DNA of 64,000 nt from Halobaculum halobium (GTDB taxonomy: Archaea; Halobacteriota; Halobacteria; Halobacteriales; Haloferacaceae). Below, piece by piece: positions 35,933 to 44,376 of this stretch (within the stretch, counting starts at the first letter, position 1; each line of letters opens with the position of its first letter). The notes under the pieces were generated by a model that was not told where the DNA came from, did no database searches, and saw only the letters and a program-made list of their open reading frames with translations. The stretch covers positions 1,550,001 to 1,614,000 of the forward strand of contig NZ_CP126158.1 of the NCBI RefSeq assembly GCF_030127145.1. The letters run 5' to 3'. A program made the translations under genes and the position numbers.

Positions 35933-36802
35933 ATGCAGGTCCCCGACGGCGTTCGGCCGGTCGTATCGTTTCTCGCGGTGACGTTCTCGTTCACCTGGGC
36001 GGCGTGGATCGCCGGACCGGTCCTCGCGGGCCCCGAGACACCAGCAGCGACGGCTCTGCTGTTCGTCGGCGGGTTCGGCCCGGCCGTGGGCGCGGTCGTC
36101 CGTCTCCGGTTGGAGAGGCGATCCGTCCGCGCGTGGCTCCGCCGACTCGTCAGGATCAGGGTCGCCCCTCGCTGGTACCTGCTCGCGCTCGGCGTGCCGG
36201 CGGCGATCGCGGCCGCGCACACCGTCGCGATCGTCGCGGACGGCGGGACGCTCGCCCCGTCGGTGCTCCCCGGGCGCCTCCCGACGGTCGCGGTCGCCGT
36301 CCTCGCGACCGCACTCGTCGGCGGTGGGCAGGAGGAGTTCGGCTGGCGGGGGTATCTCCTCCCGCGCCTCCGGTCACGGTTCGGTCCGCTCGCCGCGAGC
36401 GTCTTGCTCGGCGTCGTCTGGGCCGGGTGGCACCTCCCGCTGTACGTCGTCCCGGGCGCCTACGAGTGGGGGAACCCCTTCGGGCTGTACGTGCCGGTCG
36501 TCGTCGGACTGGCGGTGGTGTTCACCTGGCTGTTCGAGGGATCCGGCGGCGTCCTCCCCGTCGTCGTGCTCCTGCACGCCGGGATCAACAACGCCGCGTT
36601 GCTGGTCCCCGTCCCCCGGCGGACGCTCGCCGGAACGGGCGGCGCCGACGTGTACGCCGTCCAATTGGCCGCCGTCGCGACGGTCGTCCTCCTCATCCTC
36701 GCCGTCCGGGGTCCCTCGCTGGGGATCGACGACGGCGGTGGGTCCCCACATGAGGGGCTCGACTCGACTGAGAGCACCGACTCGCCGGCGGCCGGGCGCT
36801 GA
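35933..36802 (+). CDS. CPBP family intramembrane metalloprotease
   Basis: 289 residues; ATG 35933 is placed after an upstream open frame that lacks membrane helices. About seven to eight helices. The CPBP/Rce1 motif 1 is GGGQEEFGWRGYLLPRL (EE-x3-R), motif 2 VVWAGWHLPLY and motif 3 VVLLHAGINNAALL. The Glu pair and the two His form the zinc site inside the membrane. Relatives process prenylated CAAX proteins or act in bacteriocin immunity; in archaea the target is unknown. The start at 35933 is divergent from the winged-helix regulator across 99 bases. Confidence 0.92.
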   Translation: MQVPDGVRPVVSFLAVTFSFTWAAWIAGPVLAGPETPAATALLFVGGFGPAVGAVVRLRLERRSVRAWLRRLVRIRVAPRWYLLALGVPAAIAAAHTVAIVADGGTLAPSVLPGRLPTVAVAVLATALVGGGQEEFGWRGYLLPRLRSRFGPLAASVLLGVVWAGWHLPLYVVPGAYEWGNPFGLYVPVVVGLAVVFTWLFEGSGGVLPVVVLLHAGINNAALLVPVPRRTLAGTGGADVYAVQLAAVATVVLLILAVRGPSLGIDDGGGSPHEGLDSTESTDSPAAGR

Positions 36803-36855
36803 GCGTCCCCGTCCGAGACCGCGCGTTCTTAGACGCTGGGCGGGAAGGCGTACGC

Positions 36856-37959
36856 ATGGACGACCGAGTGCGAGAACACGCCGAGGTACTCGTCGACTGG
36901 AGCGCCCGCGTCGAGGCGGGCGACCAAGTCGTGATGGACGTCGCCGAGGGCGCTCACGACCTGGCGGTCGCGGTCGCCGCTGAACTGGGCGAGCGCGACG
37001 CGACGCTGCTCACGACGTACGGGTCCAGCGAGGTCGGCCGCGCGTTCCTCCGCGCCGGCGACGACGACCGCGAGTTCGCCCACAGCGAGCCGAAGTTGGC
37101 GATGCTGGAGGCCGCAGACGTGTACCTCCGGATCGGCGGCGGTCGCAACACCACCGCGCTGGCGGACGTGGACGGCGAGCGTCGACAGCGAGCGCGGAAG
37201 GCGACCGCGGCGACCCGCGAGGCGCGGATGGACACCGACTGGGTCTCCACCGTCCACCCGACGCGGTCGCTCGCCCAGCAGGCCGGGATGGCCGCCGAGG
37301 AGTATCGGGACTTCGTGTACGACGCCGTGCTCCGCGACTGGGAGTCGCTCGCCGACGAGATGGCGAACATGAAGGAGGTCCTCGACGCCGGCAGCGAGGT
37401 CCGCATCGAGAAGGAAGGGACGGATCTCACGATGTCCATCGAAGGCCGCACGGCGGTCAACTCCGCCGCGAGCGTCGCCTACGACTCCCACAACCTCCCC
37501 TCCGGCGAGGTGTTCACCGCGCCGCACGCGACCGAGGGCGAGGTGTACTTCGACGTGCCGATGACCATCGACGCACAGCGCGTGCAGGGCGTCTCGCTCA
37601 CCTTCGAGGGCGGCGAGGTGGTCGACTTCGCGGCCGAGCAGGGCGAGGGCGCCATCGCGGACGTACTCGACACCGACGAGGGCGCGCGCCGGCTGGGCGA
37701 ACTCGGGATCGGGATGAACCGCGGCATCGACCGCTTCACCGACTCGATCCTCTTCGACGAGAAGATGGGCGACACCGTCCATCTCGCGCTCGGCCGCGCG
37801 TACGACGCCTGCGTGCCCGAGGGCGAGTCCGGCAACGACTCGGCGGTCCACGTCGACATGATAACCGACGTGTCCGAGGACTCGCGGATGCTCGTCGACG
37901 GCGAGGTCGTGCAGCGCGACGGGACGTTCCGCTGGGAGGACGGCTTCGAGTCTGCGTAG
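36856..37959 (+). CDS. Aminopeptidase, peptidase family M29
   Basis: 367 residues, ATG 36856. N-terminal domain DRVREHAEVLVDWSARVEAGDQVV is the typical AmpS/PepS/AmpT start. The C-terminal metal domain has the Glu and His ligands in LTMSIEGR, NLPSGEVFTAPH, and DTVHLALGRAY, and AVHVDMITD near the end, in the M29 order. These are co-catalytic two-metal (zinc or cobalt) aminopeptidases, usually dimers, that release N-terminal residues in the cytoplasm. The length of 367 compares with about 400-410 in bacterial members. It lies 53 bases after the CPBP protease gene on the same strand and may share its transcript. Confidence 0.94.
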   Translation: MDDRVREHAEVLVDWSARVEAGDQVVMDVAEGAHDLAVAVAAELGERDATLLTTYGSSEVGRAFLRAGDDDREFAHSEPKLAMLEAADVYLRIGGGRNTTALADVDGERRQRARKATAATREARMDTDWVSTVHPTRSLAQQAGMAAEEYRDFVYDAVLRDWESLADEMANMKEVLDAGSEVRIEKEGTDLTMSIEGRTAVNSAASVAYDSHNLPSGEVFTAPHATEGEVYFDVPMTIDAQRVQGVSLTFEGGEVVDFAAEQGEGAIADVLDTDEGARRLGELGIGMNRGIDRFTDSILFDEKMGDTVHLALGRAYDACVPEGESGNDSAVHVDMITDVSEDSRMLVDGEVVQRDGTFRWEDGFESA

Positions 37960-38159
37960 GTCGGTTGAGTGTCGGCCGCGTCGGTTCTAGTTCCGACGTC
38001 GTCGCCGTGGCGTGGAGTTCGAAAGTCCAGCCCTGTTGAACCTCGGGCGGGTTCGATACCGACCGCCTGAAGCAGCCGGGAGGTAGCTACTCAGGCTGTC
38101 GAGTCGGAACAAGAGTCCGCAGCCACGCTCCGGGCTTGAGGCGGATACGGTGACGGTGA
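37960..38159. other. 200-base gap with dispersed inverted repeat
   Basis: No gene seen. GTTCCGAC at 37990-37997 is mirrored by GTCGGAAC at 38103-38110. A 20-codon plus-strand frame ending at 38137-38139 codes for a stretch starting EVATQAVESEQESAATL, which might be a transposase tail remnant. This is too short to call. The gap marks the left edge of the lower-GC region. Confidence 0.35.
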
Positions 38160-38813
38160 CTACCCTCGCATCAGATTCATCACTTCGTCGGCGACGTTCG
38201 GTTCGACAGCGACAACGTATCGGCCGCCGGGTGTCAGCGTCGTGTCCGAGCGGGCGATCCGATGACCGTCCTCATCGGAGACGATCAGCGCCCCCGCGGG
38301 AAACCGCACGTCTGTCAGTTGCTTTCCGGCCGCCGGGGCCCCCTCTGCGACGCGAACCAGCATGATATCGAGAGTGCCCGTCACGTCCGCTAGCGTCTGA
38401 ACGTCGCTGCCGACGACTTCGTTTGCCGCCACGCGCGCGCCGGCCCGTTCGGGGAAGACCACCGCGTCAACGAAGCGGGTATAGGCCTCGCCGGCGGCCC
38501 GGTCGATGCGCGCAACGGTCCGGACTCCGGGATGCAGCTCTGAAGCGGCCAGGCAGACCGCGAGATTCAGCCCTGTTTCACCCGTGAGCGCCGCGATCGT
38601 GTCGGCCTGGTCAATACCGGCCTGTTCGATGATGTCGGGGTTCGTCGAATCGCCCTGAATGACTGTCGCCATCCACTCGTCGGCGATGTCTGTGACGACC
38701 CGCTCGTCTTGTTCGATGATCGTTACGTCGTGTCCGAGGTCGGCGAGTATTTCGGCCGTCTGGAAGCCGACGCGCCCGCCGCCCGCGATGATGATGTCGA
38801 GAGTGCTGGTCAT
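38160..38813 (-). CDS. TrkA-N/RCK-domain potassium or transport regulator
   Basis: 217 residues, ATG 38813. A Rossmann NAD-binding domain (TrkA-N) covers 1-130: IIIAGGGRVGFQTAEILADLG and the acidic end VTIIEQDE. A TrkA-C (RCK_C) domain covers about 140-215 (LDIMLVRVAEGAPAAGKQ, LIVSDEDG). Such proteins gate ion or amino-acid transporters in response to NAD(H) or ligand. It follows an APC permease gene by five bases on the same strand, which argues that it regulates that permease rather than a Trk channel. GC looks lower than the surroundings. Confidence 0.92.
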   Translation of the reverse strand: MTSTLDIIIAGGGRVGFQTAEILADLGHDVTIIEQDERVVTDIADEWMATVIQGDSTNPDIIEQAGIDQADTIAALTGETGLNLAVCLAASELHPGVRTVARIDRAAGEAYTRFVDAVVFPERAGARVAANEVVGSDVQTLADVTGTLDIMLVRVAEGAPAAGKQLTDVRFPAGALIVSDEDGHRIARSDTTLTPGGRYVVAVEPNVADEVMNLMRG

Positions 38814-38818
38814 GGGGT

Positions 38819-40273
38819 TCAGTCTTCAACCTCCGGTGTGATTTCGGTGTCGGCGTCTGTCAGGTCGCGGTCCGGTTGCGCTCGCACTCTGTTGAGCGCG
38901 AGGTAGGCGACTCCGCCCAGCAGGATCCAGGCCACGCTGAGCACCAGAGCCAGTGGATCTGTCCGGATCAGGTACTCGACGAGCACCCCGGCTAGGATCA
39001 GGTTGAGGGCGACGCCGATCAGCGGGGGTGCCGGATAGAACGGCATCTCGTAGGGACGGTTCATGTTCGGTCGCTCCCGCCGGAGCCTGATCACGGCGAC
39101 GTTGACGATGATAAACGACAGCAGGAAGAACAAGCTCGCCATATTGCCGGCGCTCTGTGTGGGTAGTGCAACCGACCCGAGCATCACGACCGCGCTGGAG
39201 AGGATCGCCACGAACGGGGTCCCGTATCGGTGGTGGATCTGGCCGAAAGACGGTACCAACTGTCCCTCCCGACCCATCGAAAACGCCACCCGGGAGGAGG
39301 CGATCACGACCGCGTTGAGCGCGGTCAGCGTCGAGAAGACCGCTCCGAAGACGATGAGCGCCCCACCGTTCTGGATGATCGGCAGTCCGGTCGGCATAAA
39401 CGATGTCGCCGCCGCAGCGATGCCTGCTTCTCCGGCGTCGGCGAGCCCATCTGCGCCCAGCGTGCCGACGGCGACGGTTACGACTGCCAGATAGACGATC
39501 ACCGTCGCGATCAGGCTCGCGAAGATCGCTTTCGGGATGTTCTCCCGGGGGTTTTCGACTTCCTCGGTGACGGTTGTGATGAGGTCGTAGCCCTCGAACG
39601 CGATGAACGTGAGCCCCATCGCCGGCAGGATCGCGGTCGCGCCGGCCCCCTCGGGGAACAGCGGTTGAAACTCGGCCCCGGAGAACATCGGGGACGCGAG
39701 GCCGAAGCCGACGAACACGACCAGGATGCTCACCTTGACGATCGTGAAGACCGTCTCGGCGCTTCCGCTGGCAGCCGTTGAGACGGCGTTGAGCGCCACC
39801 AGACCGAGCACGGCGACGAACGCCAGGAGGAAAGCGAGCGGCACCCCCGCGTCGACGACCGGTACCACGACGGCACCCACTTCGTCTGGCGGGGGAACGA
39901 GTCCATAGACGTGCAACAGTTCGAGGAAGTTCGGCGCGAAGCCGAGCGCGTACAGCCCTCCCGCGATCATATAGGCGAACCAGAGCATCCAGCCCATGAT
40001 GAACGAGGAGAGGTCATCGAAGATCTCTCGAACGAAGGCGTATCCGCCGCCGCTTTTGGGGATCGAGGCGGCCAGTTCTGCATACGAGAGCCCGGTGAAC
40101 GCAGTGACGATGCCGTTCAGCGCGAAGACGAGGATCGCGGCCGGGCCGGCGATTTCGGCGGCCAGCCCGGTCAGCACGAAGATGCCGGCCCCGATCATCG
40201 CCCCCATACCGATCATCGTCGCGTCGAGCAACCCGAGCTCGGCCTCTGGAGATCGGGTCTGACTTCCGCTCAT
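38819..40273 (-). CDS. APC superfamily amino-acid permease
   Basis: 484 residues from ATG 40273 (MSGSQTRSPEAELGLLDA); an in-frame ATG three codons upstream is possible. Twelve helices, with the substrate motif of helix 1 GMGAMIGAGIFVLTGLAAEI, helix 6 GLTFIAFEGYDLITTVTEEVENP, and SRVAFSMGREGQL between helices 8 and 9. These mark the basic and neutral amino acid/polyamine antiporter branch. The C-terminal tail ends in an acidic DADTEITPEVED. A TrkA-type regulator follows immediately. Codon choice is less GC-extreme than in flanking genes. Substrate not predictable. Confidence 0.95.
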   Translation of the reverse strand: MSGSQTRSPEAELGLLDATMIGMGAMIGAGIFVLTGLAAEIAGPAAILVFALNGIVTAFTGLSYAELAASIPKSGGGYAFVREIFDDLSSFIMGWMLWFAYMIAGGLYALGFAPNFLELLHVYGLVPPPDEVGAVVVPVVDAGVPLAFLLAFVAVLGLVALNAVSTAASGSAETVFTIVKVSILVVFVGFGLASPMFSGAEFQPLFPEGAGATAILPAMGLTFIAFEGYDLITTVTEEVENPRENIPKAIFASLIATVIVYLAVVTVAVGTLGADGLADAGEAGIAAAATSFMPTGLPIIQNGGALIVFGAVFSTLTALNAVVIASSRVAFSMGREGQLVPSFGQIHHRYGTPFVAILSSAVVMLGSVALPTQSAGNMASLFFLLSFIIVNVAVIRLRRERPNMNRPYEMPFYPAPPLIGVALNLILAGVLVEYLIRTDPLALVLSVAWILLGGVAYLALNRVRAQPDRDLTDADTEITPEVED

Positions 40274-40924
40274 TACGCACACTCACCGCTTCGCTTGTCG
40301 TGCATCGTACGGTTCGATGACTTGGTTCGCCCGGTTAATCGCCGAGGGGAGTTCCGTATTATTGAGAACCGTCTCGCCGTTTGATAGATCCCTGCAGGAC
40401 TCCGCAGCGTTCGGACCCCGTTTTTGGCCGCGTGAGACCCACGAGTGAGCGGACCCGTCCGGCCGTGTTGCAACCCGGTGGGTGAGCGGGTTCGGTCGTC
40501 GTGTTGAATACAGCCTCATCGTTCAGATCGGTAGTGAGGCTGCCAGCCCGGGCGCTATCGGCCTGCTGTTCATCGGGAGCGTCCTCGGCCCGCCGGCCTA
40601 CGCCGCAGTGGTACGACGGTTCCCCGTGACTACTACTCGCACCGCAAGGGAACTTCCCCTGTAGAACCGACGAGATGGAGCCGGAACGGTTCGGAATGAG
40701 CTACACGTCGCCCGTAGCGAGGACGGTTGCTAGCCCGTACTGAACGATTCGAGAGTCCCCGAGAGTCGAGTAGCGGTCCCTCGTTCCCGGTGCGATAGGC
40801 GATTACAGCCGAATCGAGGTCCCGACCCGGTCGCCACGTCCCCAATCAGCACCGCGAGCGCGTCGAACAACCACGGGTCAGACCGTCGCGCTTAACCTCC
40901 GTCCACCACCACGGACACCCGATC
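40274..40924. other. 650-base gene-poor region upstream of priL
   Basis: No supported gene. A plus-strand frame at 40482-40664 codes LIVQIGSEAASPGAIGLLFI followed by more hydrophobic residues, which resembles a membrane helix and could be a leftover gene fragment, but no family is recognised. The GC content by eye is lower than the neighbours. The promoters of the APC permease (minus) and priL (plus) must lie here. Confidence 0.5.
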
Positions 40925-42025
40925 ATGGAGCCGCGCCACGCCCGGTACCCGTTCTTCGCGTCGGCCCGCGAGGCCGTCCGCGAATCGGGCGTCGACCTGG
41001 CCGCGCTCGTCGCCGACGGCGACCCCGCCGTGGACCGCGGGCGCGAACGGGTCGAGCGCGCGCTCACCGAGGGCACCGTCGAGGCCGACGACTCCCGCGA
41101 GTGGGACGCCCGCGACGAACTACTGTCGTACCCCATCGCGCGGATCCTCGTCTCGCTGCTCGACTCGCGTGCGGCCGTGGAAAAATACGCCGAGGCCGAG
41201 GCGGCCACGGCCTACCGGCGGTTCACAGCGGACCTCGAGCGCGCCCGCGACGACGGCGCCCGCCGGGACCCCGCCCGCGTCGGTCAAGACACCCTGTTGC
41301 GGGAGTTCGATCTGGCCGACGCCGTCCGCATCGAGGACCCGAAACCCGGGCAGGTTGAGGGCACGTGGCTCTGGCTCGGCGTCGGCGCGTACCTCGCGTA
41401 CGTCGACCCCGACTGGGGCGACGACTGGCGGCTCGTGAACCGCGAACTCGTCGACGGCGAGGTCCGCACCGAGCGCGAGGAGCTGTACCGGCTGATCCGG
41501 GAGGCCGTCGAGGACCGCGTCGGCGGGGGGTTGCCGTTCGAGGGCGTCGGCGATGAACTCGCGGACGAACTGGAGGCGGAGATAACCGACCTGCGCGACC
41601 TGCTGGCCGATCGGAGCGTCACCGCCGACCTCGACGTCGTCGCCCCCGAGCACTTCCCGCCGTGCATCGCGAAACTGCTGGGGCGGGCGCAGGGCGGAGA
41701 CGAGTTGGGGCACCACGAGCGCTTCTCGCTGCTGTCGTTTCTCGCGGGGCTCAACCTCGACGCCGAGGAGGCGGTCGCGCTCTCGGGGCTCGATCCCGAT
41801 CTCGTCGCCGAACGGTTCGCGTACCTCCGCGACGACTCCGGCGCGCAGTACCCGCCGCCGTCGTGTCGGACGCTCGGTGAGTACGGGATCTGCGAGAACG
41901 AAGACAACCACCGCAGCGTCGCACCCCATCCCCTGGAGTACTACAGCAGGCAACTGCGCGACGCCGACGAAGTCGTCGACTGGCGCGAGCGAGGCGAGTC
42001 GGACGCGGGCGACGCCGCCGCCTGA
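40925..42025 (+). CDS. priL: DNA primase large subunit PriL
   Basis: 366 residues, ATG 40925. The archaeal PriL start is PRHARYPFFASAREAVRES. The C-terminal iron-sulfur region begins EHFPPCIAKLL (first Cys), then PPPSCRTLGEYGIC (second and third Cys), and ENEDNHRSVAPHPLEYYSRQL. Archaeal and eukaryal PriL use four Cys for a 4Fe-4S cluster; the fourth normally precedes the HPxxYY motif, where this sequence has Arg (codon CGC 41912-41914). PriL pairs with the catalytic PriS (not in this window) to make RNA/DNA primers. It is monocistronic, followed by a convergent small membrane-protein gene. Confidence 0.95.
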   Translation: MEPRHARYPFFASAREAVRESGVDLAALVADGDPAVDRGRERVERALTEGTVEADDSREWDARDELLSYPIARILVSLLDSRAAVEKYAEAEAATAYRRFTADLERARDDGARRDPARVGQDTLLREFDLADAVRIEDPKPGQVEGTWLWLGVGAYLAYVDPDWGDDWRLVNRELVDGEVRTEREELYRLIREAVEDRVGGGLPFEGVGDELADELEAEITDLRDLLADRSVTADLDVVAPEHFPPCIAKLLGRAQGGDELGHHERFSLLSFLAGLNLDAEEAVALSGLDPDLVAERFAYLRDDSGAQYPPPSCRTLGEYGICENEDNHRSVAPHPLEYYSRQLRDADEVVDWRERGESDAGDAAA

Positions 42026-42110
42026 GCGAGACCCCCGAGTGAGCGACGGCACTGGCTACGTGGCGGTGCACTCGGGATTCGAGAACGCGAGTTCGCGACG
42101 CAGTCGATGG

Positions 42111-42317
42111 TTACTCGCCGCGGTCGAGGAGGACGCCGGCGACGGCCATCAGGAGGATGAACAGGCTGATCGCGGCGATGAGGTAGTAGGCGCCGACGTT
42201 CGAGAGGTTGTGGCCGTCGGTGTACTGGAGCCCGATCCCGACCAGAAGGCCGATGAAGACGACGACTGCGCCGACGGAGACGGCGATCATTCGGCGCATC
42301 TCGGCGTCGATTTCCAT
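42111..42317 (-). CDS. Small two-helix membrane protein (DUF7472-like)
   Basis: 68 residues; ATG 42317 (MEIDAEMRRMIAVSVGAVVV) is chosen over an upstream in-frame start nine codons earlier. Two helices (IAVSVGAVVVFIGLLVGIG and AYYLIAAISLFILLMAVAGVLL) are joined by the conserved loop QYTDGHNLSNVG. It ends DRGE. It is a small conserved haloarchaeal membrane protein of unknown role. Confidence 0.75.
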   Translation of the reverse strand: MEIDAEMRRMIAVSVGAVVVFIGLLVGIGLQYTDGHNLSNVGAYYLIAAISLFILLMAVAGVLLDRGE

Positions 42318-42414
42318 GCACCGGCGTATCCGTGGACCCGGCAAAAGGGCTTCGAAGCGCTCGCCCCCTCGACCGAGGGCTTAGGTCGATTCAGCGCGTA
42401 TTTTCAGCGATCAG

Positions 42415-43253
42415 ATGACGCCTGCACGCACCTCCGGCGGGCGACCAGATCGGAGGCACGACGACGCCGGCCGTGGCGGCCACGGCGACCGCCGTTCGCG
42501 CGACCGGACCGCATTTCCCGGGTCCACCTCTGACGGCTCGGACGGGCCGGGCGGCCCCCGTGCCCGGAGATCCAACGGCCGCGGCGGCGACGGTGTCGAG
42601 GGCCGCGACGCGGCTAGTCGCGACGCCGACCGCACCGAGCGCGCCCGAACGGAGCCGATGGCGGTGTACCCCTCCGTGACGACGACCGGTACCTGGTCGA
42701 CACCGAGGGCGGTACCTACGTCGTCGACCTCGCGAGCGATACCTGTACTTGCCCGGACCACGCGATCCGGCGAAACCGCTGCAAACACCTCCGGCGCGTC
42801 GACATGGAGGTCGGCATCGGCCGCGTACCCGCGCCCGGCGAGCGCGTCGCGGCCTGCGCCGTCTGCGGCGGCGGCGTGTTCGTCCGCGTCCGCGAATCCG
42901 GGGCGTTCCTGTGTGGCGATCACCGACCCGCCGTCGGATCGTTCGTCCGCGACCGCGAGGCCGACAGACTGCTCGTCGTTACCGGCGTCACGACGACCCG
43001 GGCCGACGAGTATCGGACGCGCGACGGGACGCGGATCAGCGACTACGAGACCAACGCCGACTACGGCGACCACGAGCCGGTGATCGAGGCGGTGTACGTC
43101 GGCAACGCGACGCGCTCTCCGGGACCGCTCGACGTGTCAGGGCGTCGGCGCTACGGCTTCCCGGCCTCGCGCCTGCGCCGGGTCGCGCCCGACGAGCGTC
43201 CGCACAAGCCCGTGATCGGGCTCCGGTCGGCTCGGCACGACGACGGCGCCTAA
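42415..43253 (+). pseudogene. SWIM zinc-finger protein, frame broken by one missing C
   Basis: The first frame (ATG 42415) runs through a basic, low-complexity N-terminus to TERARTEPMAVYP and then loses sense. The second frame supplies LRDDDRYLVDTEGGTYVV, the SWIM motif CTCPDHAIRRNRCKH (C-x-C-x(n)-C-x-H), a further CAVCGGG knuckle, a later Cys in FLCGDHRP, and the rest to TAA at 43251-43253. Adding one C to the run 42669-42672 gives a 279-residue protein. SWIM proteins bind DNA or proteins through one zinc; haloarchaea have several. As written the first frame would give a nonsense protein without the finger, while the second frame has a possible internal ATG at 42804 after the motif. Confidence 0.8.
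42669..42672 (+). other. Frameshift site in the SWIM gene: C4 run
   Basis: GTGTACCCCTCCG read with one extra C gives GTG TAC CCC CTC CGT GAC, that is VYPLRD, joining the halves. The position is bounded by loss of sense in the first frame within about ten codons. Confidence 0.75.
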
Positions 43254-43280
43254 TGCGGAGACGCGCCGTCGGGAGGCGTG

Positions 43281-43736
43281 TCACTCGGTCGGCGGCACCC
43301 CCAGCAGGCGGCGAGCGCGCTCGCGGACCCAAGCGGCCGCCGCCCCGCCCAGCGGTGTGAAACAGACGACCGCCGCGACGGGAATCGAGACGGCGCGAGC
43401 CGCGACGGTAGCCCACGCGCCGAGCCGGGCCCACGACAGCGCCAGCGCGACGATCAGGTGCACGACCAACTCGACGATCAAGTAGCCGACGCCGGCCCGG
43501 ATCGAGGGTCTGATTCCCGCGACCCACGCCCCACACACCACGGCCGTCGCGAGCAGGAGTCCGACGTCCCACCCCGAGAGAGCGAGTGTTCCGACCGCCC
43601 ATCCGTCGTACCCCAGGGTCGCCCGAGCGAGCCCCGCCCCGAGCCCGAAGAACGACGCCCCGACGAGCAACCAGACCGCGAGCAGGTGGCGGAGGGAGGA
43701 CGGTCGCGACGACGAACGGGGAGACGTGTCGCTCAC
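43281..43736 (-). CDS. Four-helix membrane protein, hypothetical
   Basis: 151 residues, GTG 43736. Four membrane helices at about 18-36, 49-72, 83-103 and 108-129, and a Ser/Arg-rich N-terminus; it ends with RERARRLLGVPPTE. No known motif. It follows hjc by 51 bases on the same strand and could be the last gene of an rfcC-asd-hjc run, though spacing leaves room for separate promoters. Confidence 0.7.
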   Translation of the reverse strand: MSDTSPRSSSRPSSLRHLLAVWLLVGASFFGLGAGLARATLGYDGWAVGTLALSGWDVGLLLATAVVCGAWVAGIRPSIRAGVGYLIVELVVHLIVALALSWARLGAWATVAARAVSIPVAAVVCFTPLGGAAAAWVRERARRLLGVPPTE

Positions 43737-43787
43737 GGGGCCGGGGTCGTCGTTCCCGCGGCAAGTGTCTTCCCGTCGCGAGAGCCG

Positions 43788-44276
43788 TTACAGCATCTCC
43801 TCGGCCTCTTCGGCCGAGAGGACTCCCTGCTCGACGGCGTTGAGCACCTCGGCGACGCTGGTGTCGGACTCCGTCTCCTCGCTGGCGGCGAGCAGGTCGT
43901 CGATGGTCTCGCCGTCCGCGAGCGCGGTCTCCTTCTTCACGCGGTAGTTCCCGCCGTCGGTGACGTACAGGTCGCCCGGGTGGAAGAAGTACCAGTCCTC
44001 TCGGTCGAAGCGGACGCCGATCTTCGGGGCGGCGCCGAAGTTGCGCGCGAAGTAGATGAGCGCCTCGACCTCCTCGCCGCGGAGGTAGATCGGATCGCCA
44101 GAGGAGGACTTCGCCTCGACCGCGTAGAACACCCGACCGTCGCCCGCGAGCACGTCCGGCAGTTCCCGGTCAGTCGACGAGCCGCTGGCGGGCGCACGCA
44201 TCACCGCGAAGCCGGCGTCGTGGAGCCTGTTGACGAGTTCGCGCTCCCGGCGGTCGCCCTTCGGGTTGCCCGGCAT
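43788..44276 (-). CDS. hjc: Holliday junction resolvase Hjc
   Basis: 162 residues; ATG 44276 is chosen because the archaeal family starts [20 protein letters not shown] and the upstream extension is non-homologous. The nuclease core shows the Glu in [10 protein letters not shown], the Asp in [12 protein letters not shown], and the catalytic EAK in [15 protein letters not shown], the archaeal Hjc metal-binding set. It cleaves four-way junctions symmetrically in homologous recombination and interacts with PCNA in other archaea. The C-terminal 40 residues ([20 protein letters not shown]) are an acidic helical tail beyond the usual 120-residue core. It lies 100 bases after asd. Confidence 0.95.
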   Translation of the reverse strand: MPGNPKGDRRERELVNRLHDAGFAVMRAPASGSSTDRELPDVLAGDGRVFYAVEAKSSSGDPIYLRGEEVEALIYFARNFGAAPKIGVRFDREDWYFFHPGDLYVTDGGNYRVKKETALADGETIDDLLAASEETESDTSVAEVLNAVEQGVLSAEEAEEML

Positions 44277-44376
44277 GCACGAGAGTGAATGGGTGGCGGG
44301 CATAAGCGAGACGGTCGCACGGCGGTGCGGAGTGAAAGTGAACGTCGCGGCCGCCCCGACCCGCGACGGCGACGCG

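Noticed and set aside
38041-38075. Second tRNA, suggested by a GGTTCGAT-type T-arm sequence
   Set aside because: No matching acceptor, D or anticodon arms can be formed around it.
37960-38159. Insertion-sequence remnant with guide-RNA-like 3' end
   Set aside because: Only a 20-codon frame and a loose 8-bp inverted repeat are visible; not enough to call a mobile element.
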